Of a stretch of 37,803 bases of DNA, positions 21,632 to 31,151 are shown piece by piece (the stretch's first letter is position 1; every line of letters starts with the position of its first letter). The DNA lies in NCBI GenBank assembly GCA_022842285.1, contig JALHPV010000033.1, forward strand, positions 1 to 37,803. Reading direction: 5' to 3'. The position numbers were made by a program, and so were the translations under genes. The stretch comes from Kofleriaceae bacterium. Lineage in GTDB: Bacteria > Myxococcota_A > Polyangia > Haliangiales > Haliangiaceae. The notes beneath the pieces were generated by a model that saw only the letters and a program-made list of their open reading frames with translations, made no database searches and had not been told where the DNA came from.

Positions 21632-22159
21632 CTACATGCAAGCAGCGAGGACGGGCTCTTCGACCTGCGGATACCAGTCGTCCGTGACGAGCGCGAGGGT
21701 CGTGGACGAGCTACCGAGGTCGGCGCCATCGATGGCCTTGATCTGCGTCTCGATCACCACCGGCGTCCGCAGTGACGACAACACCAGGCTGTAGCGGCGC
21801 GCGTCCTCGAGCGTCTGCTCGACCGACATCACGTTGCCGCCGATCGTCATCTCGAGCGACAGCACGATCGAGGTGAACTGGAGGCCCTCGGCGGTGCGCT
21901 CCACCGTGCCCGATGCGTGCGTCGTCCACGCGTGAATCTCGATCTGGTCGCGGGCGGCGAACGCTTCGAACGTCGTGAGGAGGCACGTCCCGATCGACGA
22001 GAGCAACAGCTGCTCGGACGACCACGTCGTCGCGTCACCGTCGAACTGCTGCGACGGCCCCGCCTCCAGGGGCTTCATCTGCTCGGACTGCACGCGAGCG
22101 CGGGCGGGCAGGGTGCGGGTGACGGTCGTGACGTGGCGGTGCGGGAACGGAGTCGGCAT
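21632..22159 (-). CDS. OsmC/Ohr-family protein
   Basis: A 175-residue protein with the OsmC fold: an N-terminal beta segment (HVTTVTRTLPARARV), WSSEQLLLSSIGTCLLTTFEAFAARD with the first redox Cys, and EIHAWTTHASGTVERTAEGLQFTSIVLSLEM. OsmC/Ohr proteins reduce organic hydroperoxides with a Cys pair. The usual second Cys motif in the middle is not obvious; a Cys lies at the C-terminal end (LAACM), so peroxidase activity is uncertain. It lies 92 bp downstream of the small zinc-binding protein gene on the same strand and has its own -24/-12 candidate. Confidence 0.85.
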   Translation of the reverse strand: MPTPFPHRHVTTVTRTLPARARVQSEQMKPLEAGPSQQFDGDATTWSSEQLLLSSIGTCLLTTFEAFAARDQIEIHAWTTHASGTVERTAEGLQFTSIVLSLEMTIGGNVMSVEQTLEDARRYSLVLSSLRTPVVIETQIKAIDGADLGSSSTTLALVTDDWYPQVEEPVLAACM

Positions 22160-22176
22160 ACGACGGCGTCACCAGC

Positions 22177-22192
22177 AGCACGAAGCAGGCCA
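22177..22192 (-). promoter_or_regulatory. Putative sigma54 promoter of the OsmC gene
   Basis: The minus strand reads TGGCCTGCTTCGTGCT: TGGC, exact GG-N10-GC spacing, GTGCT in the -12 box. It lies 33 nt before the ATG at 22159, for a predicted leader of about 7 nt. Confidence 0.45.
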
Positions 22193-22251
22193 CGACGATG
22201 GCCGCCAGGACGCTCCAGCACGCTTCAGATCGAGCGCCGCCGCTCGATGTC

Positions 22252-22536
22252 CTACTTGTGTGCGCGGCTATTCAGGTAGATCTGCATGCGGCGCAGGAAC
22301 GTCTCGTCGAACCCGCCTCCCGCGTTGCCGAGGACCGTGTCGATTCCGCACATCGGGCACAGGGCCGTCTGCTTGGCGTCGATCCAGCGGGTGACCTGCG
22401 CCGGGGTGAAGCGGCGGAAGCACGAGAAACACGCACAGCTCTCGCTGCCGAGGACCTCGACCCGATTCTTCGACGCCCGGGCCAAGGCCGCGACGTACGT
22501 CTGGTTCGCGGCCGGGGATGCGTCGGTCGTGATCAT
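22252..22536 (-). CDS. Small zinc-ribbon-like cytoplasmic protein
   Basis: A 94-residue protein with two CxxC pairs (C36/C39 in CFSCFRRF and C60/C63 in CPMCGID), arranged as C-F-x-C-x-x-x-F-x-P...W-x-D-x-x-x-T-A-x-C-P-x-C-G-I-D. I recognise this arrangement as a widespread, uncharacterised family of small cytoplasmic proteins; zinc binding is inferred. It lies between the tol operon and the OsmC gene on the same strand. A weak -24/-12-like element precedes it. Confidence 0.82.
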   Translation of the reverse strand: MITTDASPAANQTYVAALARASKNRVEVLGSESCACFSCFRRFTPAQVTRWIDAKQTALCPMCGIDTVLGNAGGGFDETFLRRMQIYLNSRAHK

Positions 22537-22545
22537 GAAACACCC

Positions 22546-22561
22546 TACACGGTTCGTGCCG
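22546..22561 (-). promoter_or_regulatory. Weak sigma54-like element of the zinc-ribbon gene
   Basis: The minus strand reads CGGCACGAACCGTGTA: GGCACG perfect, but the -12 box is GTGTA, lacking the C. It lies 25 nt before the ATG at 22536. Confidence 0.3.
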
Positions 22562-22585
22562 CGAGCGGTGCCATGTTCGTGTCAG

Positions 22586-23869
22586 CTAGTCAGACGGAGC
22601 CGGGCCCCAGTCAACGCCGGTCGCGGAGCCGCTATAGACCTTGACGGCCTTGCCGACGCCCGAGGCGTTGGCGATGAACACGCCCTGGCCAGAGCGAGCG
22701 AACGCGATGGCGCGACCGTTCGGCGAGAACGACGGCTCCTCGTTGTTGCCTTCGTTCTGGGTGATGCGGGTCATCGTCTTGGTCGAGAGGTCGAGCGTGA
22801 CGATGTCGTAGTTGCCGCCATCACGCGTGGTGTACGCGATGATCTGCTTGCCCTTCTGCGGGGACCACGTCGGCGTCGTGTTGTAGTTGCCGTTGAACGA
22901 GACCTGCTTGGCCGTACCACCGCTCGAGCTCACCACGAAGATCTGCGGACCACCGTTACGATCGCTGACGAAGGCGATCTGGCTGCCGTCGGGTGAGTAC
23001 GCCGGGGAGGTGTCTATTCCCTTGTCGTTCGTGATGCGCTTGACGATCGAGCCGTCCGACGCGTTGATGACGTAGATCTCGGCGTTGCCGTCCTTGGACA
23101 GCGTCAGCGCGATCTTGCTGCCATCGGGGGACCACGACGCGCCGGTGTTCATGCCCTTCTGCGACGAGATCTTCTTCGCGCGCCCGCCGCCACTCGAGAC
23201 GTAGAGGTCGGGGTTGTTGCGCATGAAGCTCGTGTACGCGATCGCGCCCGACGGCGACCACGCCGGCAGGATGTTCGTCGACTTGTTGTTCGAGACCTTG
23301 TAGGCATTCGCGCCGTCGAAATCCATCGCCATGATGGAGCTCGTCGACTTGCCCTTCGAGGTGAAGGCGATCTTGCTGCCGAAGAAGCCGGCCTCGCCCG
23401 TGTAGTACTTCACGACCTCGTTGCACCACTTGTGGACCGCGGCGCGCGTGTCCTTCTTCGGGTACTTCCTCGAGAGGACGGCGGTGTTGCCCTTGCTGAC
23501 CTCGTAGAGGCGGAACTCGATGTTGTCGCCGTCGAGCTTGTACTTCGCGACGCCGAGCGCCCCGACGTCCTTCCACTTCTGGGGATCGATGCCGAGACCC
23601 TCCGCCTTCAGATCGGCGAGGAACGCCGTCGGGTCGAGGACCTTGAACACGCCGGCGACGCCGAGGTCGAACGACTGGACCTGCGCGATCTCCTTCGAGA
23701 CCGAGTCCGTCTCGACCGCCGACGGCAGGGCGATTGGATAGAGGCCCTTCTTCGTCGAGGTGACGTCGACGACCTTCTCCTGCGCGAACGCGTCGGGACC
23801 ACCCAGCGAGAGGCCGACGGCGAGCAGGGCACCAATGGCTAGAGAGCTTGGAATTTGAAGCAGAACCAT
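22586..23869 (-). CDS. tolB: Tol-Pal system beta-propeller protein TolB
   Basis: A 427-residue periplasmic protein with a signal peptide ([29 protein letters not shown]). An N-terminal alpha/beta domain (residues about 35-165) is followed by a six-bladed propeller made of PD40/WD40-like repeats such as [24 protein letters not shown] and [17 protein letters not shown]. TolB links the inner-membrane Tol motor to Pal and peptidoglycan. The gene overlaps the end of the upstream TolA-like gene by 31 nt. It is the last gene of the tol operon here; no pal gene follows within the window. Confidence 0.95.
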   Translation of the reverse strand: MVLLQIPSSLAIGALLAVGLSLGGPDAFAQEKVVDVTSTKKGLYPIALPSAVETDSVSKEIAQVQSFDLGVAGVFKVLDPTAFLADLKAEGLGIDPQKWKDVGALGVAKYKLDGDNIEFRLYEVSKGNTAVLSRKYPKKDTRAAVHKWCNEVVKYYTGEAGFFGSKIAFTSKGKSTSSIMAMDFDGANAYKVSNNKSTNILPAWSPSGAIAYTSFMRNNPDLYVSSGGGRAKKISSQKGMNTGASWSPDGSKIALTLSKDGNAEIYVINASDGSIVKRITNDKGIDTSPAYSPDGSQIAFVSDRNGGPQIFVVSSSGGTAKQVSFNGNYNTTPTWSPQKGKQIIAYTTRDGGNYDIVTLDLSTKTMTRITQNEGNNEEPSFSPNGRAIAFARSGQGVFIANASGVGKAVKVYSGSATGVDWGPAPSD

Positions 23870-24546
23870 TTGGTCGTGATCCCCAGTAGGTGAGTGGGTA
23901 CGGGCTCCGGCTCGCGGTTGCGCTTGGCGGAGAGCTTCTTCAAGGACACTTCAGCGAGGGTCTCGAGGTCGTCGGACGCGCTGCCACGGACCTCGATGCG
24001 CGGAATCGTGCCGTCCACCATGATCTGGATGCAGCCCTGCGGCTGCGAATCACCTTGCGCTAACTCGGGCGGCGACCACTCCATGTCGGCCACGAGGCCG
24101 GCCACGAACGGATCGCCCTTCGAGACGTCGGCGAAGCCGCGCTCGCTGCCATCGAACTGACCGATCGGCGTCTCCGTGTCGCCCGGATCGGCCGCGTCGG
24201 GATCGCGGACCGGCGGCTTGTAGTCGGGCGGCAGTGGCTTGTCCGTGTTCGGCTTCTGCGGGTCCGGCTTCTGCGGCTTCAGCGGCTCGACCTTCGTTTC
24301 ATCACGCGAGACGCCCTCGGGCTTCTCTTCCTTGATGAGCGGCGCCTTCTCCTTCTGCGGCTGCTTGCTCTTCGTCGTCTTCTTGACGGCGAGTGTGGCC
24401 TCGATCGCTTCCATCGACTCGAGCGGCGGCGGCGCGGGCTTGTCACCCGAGTCCGCGAGCACGCGCATCGGGACGATGAGCGCGGCCAGGATCAGGGCAG
24501 CGCCGAGGCCGGAGACGGCGTGGATCTCGGTGTCCTTGAGGCTCAT
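23839..24546 (-). CDS. TolA/TonB-like periplasm-spanning protein
   Basis: A 235-residue protein with one N-terminal transmembrane helix ([22 protein letters not shown]), a Pro/Lys/Glu-rich periplasmic linker (about 35-130), and a C-terminal domain ([18 protein letters not shown]...[12 protein letters not shown]). The position between tolR and tolB and the layout identify it as the TolA or TonB equivalent. The C-terminal domain has no strong family match by eye, and the linker is shorter than in enterobacterial TolA. Its ATG overlaps the end of tolR by four bases. Confidence 0.82.
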   Translation of the reverse strand: MSLKDTEIHAVSGLGAALILAALIVPMRVLADSGDKPAPPPLESMEAIEATLAVKKTTKSKQPQKEKAPLIKEEKPEGVSRDETKVEPLKPQKPDPQKPNTDKPLPPDYKPPVRDPDAADPGDTETPIGQFDGSERGFADVSKGDPFVAGLVADMEWSPPELAQGDSQPQGCIQIMVDGTIPRIEVRGSASDDLETLAEVSLKKLSAKRNREPEPVPTHLLGITTKWFCFKFQAL

Positions 24547-25022
24547 GGGGTCGTTGAAGGTGCTGACGCTGGAGGCCCGGGAAGGGTCTTATCGAGCTCG
24601 GAGAGCTGAAGAGTATCGGACGGTTCGGTCAACATCATGACCTTTTGCACGCCGGCGTTCTTCGCCACGGCCATGACCGTGATGACGACGGAGTACGGGA
24701 GGTCCTTGTCGGCTTCGACGTAGAGCTCGCTCTCGCGCTTCACTCGTTCGTTCGCCTTCAGCTTGGCCTCGAGCTCGCTCCAGGCAACCTGCGTCCCGCC
24801 CAGAAAGACCTTCCGTTCCGGGGAGATCGAGAGGACCAGCTTCCCTTCGGGGTCCTCGACGTTCTGCGCCGTGACCTGCGGGAGCGAGATGTCGACGCCC
24901 GTGTTCATCATCGGTGCCGTGATCATGAAGATGATCAGCAGCACGAGCATCACGTCGACGAGCGGCGTGACGTTGATCTCTGAGTTCAGCTCGTCACCGG
25001 AGCCACCGGAGCTCATGCCCAT
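24543..25022 (-). CDS. tolR: ExbD/TolR-family biopolymer transport protein
   Basis: A 159-residue protein with a cytoplasmic N-terminus ([23 protein letters not shown]), a single helix ([16 protein letters not shown]) carrying the conserved essential Asp ([11 protein letters not shown]), and a periplasmic domain ([38 protein letters not shown]). With TolQ it forms the proton-driven motor. It is followed by the TolA-like gene with an ATGA overlap. Confidence 0.93.
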   Translation of the reverse strand: MGMSSGGSGDELNSEINVTPLVDVMLVLLIIFMITAPMMNTGVDISLPQVTAQNVEDPEGKLVLSISPERKVFLGGTQVAWSELEAKLKANERVKRESELYVEADKDLPYSVVITVMAVAKNAGVQKVMMLTEPSDTLQLSELDKTLPGPPASAPSTTP

Positions 25023-25031
25023 GGTCAGCTC

Positions 25032-25727
25032 CTAGCGCAGGAAGTGCCGCTTGATGATGTTGAGATAGTCCTGCTCGAACGTCTCCATCTCGGAGCGCTG
25101 CACCTTGATGCGACGCATGAAGTAGTTGTAGGCCATCACGGCCGGGATCGCCGCCACGAGGCCGATCGCCGTCGCGAACAGCGCCTCGGCGATGTGCGGG
25201 CCGACCACCTTGAGCGTCGCCGCGCCGGAGCCTGACTCGGAGATCGACACGAACGCGAACATGATGCCGACGACGGTGCCGAGGAGGCCGATGAACGGCG
25301 CGGCCGAGCCCGTCGTGGCGAGGAACGGCACCATCGACTCGAGCTTCGTGGTCTCCGTCAGCTGCGCACGCCGCAAGGCACGCTCGACGTTCGAGAGATT
25401 GCCTTCCTTGTCGCCCTTCAGGCTTTCGTCGGAGGCGAGCTTCGCGAGCTCGGTGTACCCGGCGACGAACATCTGGGAGACGGGGCTGTTCCGCAGCGCC
25501 TGGGCGGTCTTGTAGATCTGCTCGATGTCGCGGGACTTCCAGAAGGAGTCCATGAACCGTGCGGTCTCGCCCGCAGCGCGCCGCAGGTACATCGTCTTGA
25601 AGATGATGATGTACAGGCCCACCACGAACATGAGGGCTAGCAACACCATCACACCCTTCACGGTCCAGTGGGCGTGCTGGAAGAGGCTCGGGATATCGAG
25701 GCTAACTGCGAGCGCGGCCGTCCCCAT
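25032..25727 (-). CDS. tolQ: MotA/TolQ/ExbB proton channel protein
   Basis: A 231-residue protein with three transmembrane segments: [39 protein letters not shown] and [24 protein letters not shown]. The last two carry the family blocks GLLGTVVGI and [13 protein letters not shown]. It is the first gene of the tolQRAB operon. It is divergent from the lipoprotein gene at 25772, and no -24/-12 motif lies at the island spacing. Confidence 0.94.
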   Translation of the reverse strand: MGTAALAVSLDIPSLFQHAHWTVKGVMVLLALMFVVGLYIIIFKTMYLRRAAGETARFMDSFWKSRDIEQIYKTAQALRNSPVSQMFVAGYTELAKLASDESLKGDKEGNLSNVERALRRAQLTETTKLESMVPFLATTGSAAPFIGLLGTVVGIMFAFVSISESGSGAATLKVVGPHIAEALFATAIGLVAAIPAVMAYNYFMRRIKVQRSEMETFEQDYLNIIKRHFLR

Positions 25728-25771
25728 GTCGAGGTCGGCGATAACACAGAGGCGCCTTCATCGGTCATGAT

Positions 25772-26236
25772 GTGGGCGTGAAAGCGGCTGGCGCCCTCCG
25801 TATGGCAGCAGCGACAGGTCTGTGTCTGTTCGTTCACGGCTGCATCGACGTGAACGGCGGGGCCGTCGAGCTGTCCTGGAAGCTGCGTCCGCGTTCCAGC
25901 GAGGTCGAGGACAAGTTTGTCGACTGCAATTCAGGGCTCGCCGGCACCAACCCGATCACGCGCATGCGCTTGAATTGGCAGGTCGGAGAGGTCCTGGGCA
26001 GCGAGGAGTGGCCCTGCAACGACAGTCATGGTGTGACCGGATTCGAGCTACCGACGGGTACGGCCCTCCTCACGGTCGTGCCAGTCTGTGCCGGCGGACC
26101 CGCTCTCCCCGAGTCCTACATTGCCCCCTCGGTCGAGCAACGACGCGTGACCACTGGGGATACTGTCAGCTTGGGTGCGGTGGAGCTGATCGTCACGGTG
26201 GACTACTGTGCGAGCGCTCCCTGCATCTGCGAGTGA
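25772..26236 (+). CDS. Small secreted lipoprotein, unknown function
   Basis: A 154-residue protein starting at GTG (25772; GTG at 25778 is also possible), with a signal ending FVHGC. The mature part (IDVNGGAVELSWKLR, MRLNWQV, GFELPTGTALLTVVPVC, PSVEQRRVTTGDTVSLGAVELIVTV) has an immunoglobulin-like beta pattern and six or more Cys. The opening I-D-V-x-G-G-A-V-E-L-S-W and the later fibronectin-like strands recall the three lipoproteins that follow, so it may be a shorter, divergent relative. It is divergent from tolQ with 44 bp between starts. Confidence 0.75.
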   Translation: MGVKAAGALRMAAATGLCLFVHGCIDVNGGAVELSWKLRPRSSEVEDKFVDCNSGLAGTNPITRMRLNWQVGEVLGSEEWPCNDSHGVTGFELPTGTALLTVVPVCAGGPALPESYIAPSVEQRRVTTGDTVSLGAVELIVTVDYCASAPCICE

Positions 26237-26358
26237 GTTGAGCCGATCACGCCCGGTGCGACTTGGCTGGCTCATGATTTGCCTATGACCCTCCGAGTGA
26301 AGCAACCTGCTGACGCGACGTCCAAGGTCGCGTCACCTACCCCAGGGGAAGAACCAGT

Positions 26359-27090
26359 ATGAAGAAAGTTGTCCTAGGAACGTTCATCGCGGCCGTCATG
26401 TCGCAGGCCGCAGGTTGCATCTTCGTCACCGATGACGACGGCGAGAATGCGGCCATCGACGTCGGCTGGCAGTGGCAAGAGGTCGCCTCGAACGGCGCGC
26501 TCTCCGCCTCGCAGTGCCCGCCCAACGCTTCCATTTCGCTTCACACGCAGGAAGTGGATGGGTTCGGCGATCCCATCGGGCAGGAGATCATCGACATCTA
26601 CGACTGTGAGGACGGCAGCGCCATCACGCCGCCGCTGCCGCCGGGCCGGGTCTCTACGTTCCTCACTGGCACCTCCGACGTGGGGTCCTTCACGAGCTTC
26701 CTCCAGTTCACCGATCTCACCACCGTGAACCAGGTGGTCGACTTCGAGCTGATCAACAACGGTGGCTACATCGTGTTCAACTGGGATCTCGTCGGTGAGT
26801 CGGGTGCCCCGCTCGACTGCGAAGACGTGGTCGATCTCGACGGCGTCGGCATCATCTCCACGTCGGTCACCACGCCGACGATCGCCTTCGACGATCAGTT
26901 CGAGTGCAACCAGTACTACGGCACCACGGCGCCGCTCCCCGCCGACAACTACACGGTGGCGGTCGACGCGTTCAACGCGGCGAACGAGTCGCTGGTGACC
27001 GAGGCGGTCACCCGGACGCTGACCGTCGGTGCGCTGAACGATCTCAACGAAGAGCTCGGCGTCGCCGTCATCGAAATCGCGGGTCAGTAG
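26359..27090 (+). CDS. Secreted lipoprotein, tandem paralogue A
   Basis: A 243-residue protein with lipoprotein signal MKKVVLGTFIAAVMSQAAGC (lipidated Cys 20) and a short acidic linker (FVTDDDGENAA). The mature domain is beta-rich: IDVGWQWQEV, CPPNASISLHTQEVD, GQEIIDIYDCEDG, PLPPGRVSTFLTG, NQVVDFELINNGGYIVFNWDL. The next gene encodes a near copy. Function unknown; an outer-membrane or surface role is likely from the signal. AGGGGAAG serves as ribosome binding site. Confidence 0.85.
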   Translation: MKKVVLGTFIAAVMSQAAGCIFVTDDDGENAAIDVGWQWQEVASNGALSASQCPPNASISLHTQEVDGFGDPIGQEIIDIYDCEDGSAITPPLPPGRVSTFLTGTSDVGSFTSFLQFTDLTTVNQVVDFELINNGGYIVFNWDLVGESGAPLDCEDVVDLDGVGIISTSVTTPTIAFDDQFECNQYYGTTAPLPADNYTVAVDAFNAANESLVTEAVTRTLTVGALNDLNEELGVAVIEIAGQ

Positions 27091-27124
27091 CAAACGCCCT
27101 CCGGCCATCCACCCCAAGGAAGAC

Positions 27125-27931
27125 ATGAAGAAGGTTGCCCTACTCCTGTTCCTCGCGTCCCTCGTCTCGCAGGCGGCAGGTTGCATCTTCGTCAGCGACG
27201 ATGATGACGACTCCGCCGACGTGAACAACGACGTCAACGACGACATCACCGATGACGTGACCGACGACGTGACGGACGACGGCGTCGAAGCAGTCATCGA
27301 CGTCAGCTGGACGTGGCAGGAGGTCGCCGCCAACGGCGCGCTCTCCCCGACGAGCTGTCCTCCCAACGCCGACATCTCGCTCCACACGCAGGAGGTCGAT
27401 GCCAACAACAACCCCATCGGGCAGGAGATCATCGACATCTACGATTGCGACATCGGTACGGCGGTGACGCCGCCGCTGCCGCCGGGCCGCGTCTCGACGT
27501 TCCTCACCGGCACGTCGGATGTGGGGACCTTCACGAGCTTCCTGCAGTTGACCGACCTCACCACGACGAACCAGGTCGTGGACTTCGAGCTGATCAACAA
27601 CGGCGGCTACATCGTGTTCTCGTGGGATCTCGTGGGTGAGTCTGGCGCCGCCCTCAACTGCGAGGATGTGGCGGAGATCGATGGTGTCGGCATCATCTCG
27701 ACGTCGGTCACGACATCGTCGATCGCGTTCGACGATCAGTACGAGTGCACCGACTACTACGGCACCACGTCGCCGCTTCCCGCGGACAACTACACCGTGG
27801 CCGTCGATGCGTTCAACGCGGCCAACGAGTCGCTGGTGACGGACCCGGTCACCCGGACGCTGACCGTAGGGGCGCTGAACGATCTCAATCAGGAGCTCGG
27901 CACCGCTCTCATCGAGATCGCGGGTCGGTAG
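27125..27931 (+). CDS. Secreted lipoprotein, tandem paralogue B
   Basis: A 268-residue protein nearly identical to its upstream neighbour across the mature domain (for example GRVSTFLTGTSDVG and NQVVDFELINNGGYIVF are shared). The difference is the linker after Cys 20, which is expanded by about 25 residues into an Asp/Val/Asn repeat (DDITDDVTDDVTDD). The expansion reads as slippage within a GACGAC/GTGACN repeat. The gene starts 34 bp after the first copy with AAGGAAG as ribosome binding site; it is a recent duplication. Confidence 0.87.
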   Translation: MKKVALLLFLASLVSQAAGCIFVSDDDDDSADVNNDVNDDITDDVTDDVTDDGVEAVIDVSWTWQEVAANGALSPTSCPPNADISLHTQEVDANNNPIGQEIIDIYDCDIGTAVTPPLPPGRVSTFLTGTSDVGTFTSFLQLTDLTTTNQVVDFELINNGGYIVFSWDLVGESGAALNCEDVAEIDGVGIISTSVTTSSIAFDDQYECTDYYGTTSPLPADNYTVAVDAFNAANESLVTDPVTRTLTVGALNDLNQELGTALIEIAGR

Positions 27932-27956
27932 CCCGCATCCTGTGCCAGCCGTCCCG

Positions 27957-27976
27957 GGAGCGTCCCGGGACGCTCC
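27957..27976. repeat. 20-bp perfect palindrome
   Basis: GGAGCGTCCCGGGACGCTCC is perfectly self-complementary with no spacer. It lies 26 bp after the stop of paralogue B. It can form a long stem or serve as a dimer binding site. Confidence 0.6.
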
Positions 27977-27979
27977 TCG

Positions 27980-28009
27980 CGCTCGCTCTGGCTGACACCG
28001 GAGCGAGCG
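27980..28009 (+). terminator. Hairpin downstream of the lipoprotein pair
   Basis: CGCTCGCTC and GAGCGAGCG are complementary over nine pairs with a 12-nt loop, and GTTTGCGTT follows. It is a possible intrinsic terminator for the lipoprotein genes, with a weak T-run. Confidence 0.45.
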
Positions 28010-28010
28010 T

Positions 28011-28041
28011 TTGCGTTCGAAGGGCCTACGGCGCGTAGTAT
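28011..28041 (+). promoter_or_regulatory. Possible sigma70-type promoter
   Basis: TTGCGT (28011-28016) and TAGTAT (28036-28041) are separated by 19 bp. TAGTAT ends 9 nt before the ATG at 28051, which has no Shine-Dalgarno, so the transcript may be leaderless. Confidence 0.35.
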
Positions 28042-28050
28042 CGTTTCGGG

Positions 28051-28875
28051 ATGCGCGTCGGTGCCGTTCTGTCTGCAGTTCTCGTCGTCGCGGGGTGCTC
28101 CGGCGATGATGGTGGGTCGTCGGACGATGCCCAGGCGGTCTGCGGCGACGGGGTGAGGGGCGGGGTCGAGGCCTGCGACGACGGCAACAACGAGGACGAG
28201 GATGGGTGCTCGGCCACCTGCGAGATCGAGGAGGAGCCGCCGGCGACCCTCGACGCGACGTGGGTGTTCGAGACCGTCGACGGTGGGTTCAACCAGGGTT
28301 GTCCGTCGAACGTCGACACCATGGCCTTCGTGATCCAGCCGCTCGATGCCATGGGCGATCCGGTCGGCCAGCCGTCGATCGATCTCTTCGACTGCGTGGA
28401 CGAGGAAGGCTCGGTGACCGATCTCCCGCCGGGCGAGCTGCTCGTGTACCTCGAGGCGCGGAACGGCAGCACCCCCATCGCGCAGACCTTCTCGGAGATC
28501 GTCGACGTCACCGACGAGGACAAGATCGTCGACTTCACCTTCTACAGCGATGGCGGGTACTTCTACCTCCAGTGGAACCTCGTGGGTGCGACCACCGGCA
28601 TGCCGCTCACGTGCACGAGCGTCCCGCGCCTCGACGGTGTCGGCCTCATCGCCACGCTCTCGGGCACGGCCGTTGGCATCGACCAGGAGTTCGACTGCGA
28701 CCCGCAAGAGAACACCACGGACGTGCTCGAGAACGGCCAGTACGTCCTCGATATCGATGCGATCGACATGAACAACCAGTCCATCGGCACGGCGGATGCG
28801 GTCACGGGGACGCTGGCCGGCCTGAACCAGGTCGTGGACATCGGCCTCGTGACCATCTCGATTACCGGGCAGTAG
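28051..28875 (+). CDS. Secreted lipoprotein with Cys-rich DUF4215-like segment
   Basis: A 274-residue protein with signal MRVGAVLSAVLVVAGC (lipidated Cys 16). Residues about 30-55 hold the Cys-rich myxobacterial motif CGDGVRGGVEACDDGNN followed by DGCSATC (DUF4215-like, TIGR02232-type). The remaining ~200 residues are homologous to the mature domains of the two preceding lipoproteins (ATWVFETVDGGFNQGCPSN, DLPPGELLVYL, VDFTFYSDGGYFYLQWNLVG, CTSVPRLDGVGLIATLS). This is a fusion of a surface-attachment-type segment to the same unknown domain. Confidence 0.85.
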   Translation: MRVGAVLSAVLVVAGCSGDDGGSSDDAQAVCGDGVRGGVEACDDGNNEDEDGCSATCEIEEEPPATLDATWVFETVDGGFNQGCPSNVDTMAFVIQPLDAMGDPVGQPSIDLFDCVDEEGSVTDLPPGELLVYLEARNGSTPIAQTFSEIVDVTDEDKIVDFTFYSDGGYFYLQWNLVGATTGMPLTCTSVPRLDGVGLIATLSGTAVGIDQEFDCDPQENTTDVLENGQYVLDIDAIDMNNQSIGTADAVTGTLAGLNQVVDIGLVTISITGQ

Positions 28876-28879
28876 CTGC

Positions 28880-28885
28880 TAAGGT
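28880..28885 (+). promoter_or_regulatory. Possible extended -10 element of the rhomboid-like gene
   Basis: TGCTAAGGT, an extended -10 form, has TAAGGT ending 6 nt before the GTG start at 28892. The start has no Shine-Dalgarno, so the transcript would be leaderless. Confidence 0.3.
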
Positions 28886-28891
28886 CAGCGG

Positions 28892-29635
28892 GTGAGCCAG
28901 CGCCGGCGCGGTAACTGGGCCGAGAGGCTCCCGATCACCCGGGGGGCGCTCATCGTCCTCGGTCTCGAGATCGGACTCTCGCTCGTCTGGCTCATGTCGG
29001 ACCCCGACGGCCGGTTCACGCTGGCGCAATACGCGCTCGCGACGACGGACAACGTCTGGCACGAGCAGCGGTTCTGGACGCTCGCGACGAGCATCTTCCT
29101 CGAGGACCAGTTCATCAGCCTGCTCCTGCACGGCTTCGTGATGTGGCAGTTCGTGCCGGTCCTCGAGCGCTTCTGGGGGACACCCCGCTTCTTCCGCTTC
29201 TTCGCCGTCACCTCCCTGGCCGGCACTCTCGGCGGGACCCTGGTGGGGCTCGCCACCGGGCGCGGGATGGTCCCGATCGCCGGGCTCGATCCGTTCATCT
29301 ATGCCGCGATCACGGCGTTCGGCATCGTCTACGCGAAGCAGCCCGTCCAGTTCTTCGGCGTCCTCCCGCTGACGGGGCGCCAGCTCATGCTGGGGTTCAT
29401 CGGCTTCCTGGTGCTCTTCATCGGACTCCAGCAGCTCTGGGAGCTCGGCGCGGCGTTCGCGGCGGCGATGGGGGCGGGGGCCTTGATGGTGTCGAAGAAG
29501 TGGAACCCCGGGCTCACATGGAATCGATGGCGGATCCGTCGTGCCCGCGCGAAGCTGACGGTGATCGAGGGTGGCAAGGCGGCCGCGCCGGCATCGTCGC
29601 GTCCCGGTCGCGACGAGCAGAAATGGCTGAATTAG
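28892..29635 (+). CDS. Rhomboid-like membrane protein lacking the catalytic Ser (pseudoprotease)
   Basis: A 247-residue protein with about six membrane helices and the rhomboid pattern: FWTLATSIFLEDQFISLLLHGFVMWQF (the H80 block of TM2), LERFWGTPRFFRFF, and GTLGGTLVGL. Where active rhomboids have GASG the sequence is GLDP (131-134), so the nucleophile Ser is Asp and the following Gly is Pro. No H-x-x-G is visible in the last helix. It is therefore probably an inactive, derlin- or iRhom-like member that binds membrane proteins. The GTG start comes 16 bp after the preceding stop. It is followed by the FHA-sigma54 activator. Confidence 0.8.
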   Translation: MSQRRRGNWAERLPITRGALIVLGLEIGLSLVWLMSDPDGRFTLAQYALATTDNVWHEQRFWTLATSIFLEDQFISLLLHGFVMWQFVPVLERFWGTPRFFRFFAVTSLAGTLGGTLVGLATGRGMVPIAGLDPFIYAAITAFGIVYAKQPVQFFGVLPLTGRQLMLGFIGFLVLFIGLQQLWELGAAFAAAMGAGALMVSKKWNPGLTWNRWRIRRARAKLTVIEGGKAAAPASSRPGRDEQKWLN

Positions 29636-29638
29636 TGG

Positions 29639-29644
29639 TACGTT
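29639..29644 (+). promoter_or_regulatory. Possible -10 element of the FHA-activator gene
   Basis: TACGTT ends 7 nt before the ATG at 29652, and there is no Shine-Dalgarno. This resembles the arrangement at the two preceding genes (leaderless type). It is weak as a single match. Confidence 0.25.
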
Positions 29645-29651
29645 GCCCGCG

Positions 29652-31145
<1,494 letters not shown>

Positions 31146-31151
31146 GCCGAC

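Noticed and set aside
26374-27438. Minus-strand frame across both paralogous lipoproteins
   Set aside because: It repeats the duplicated DNA in antisense; its internal repetition is explained by the gene duplication.
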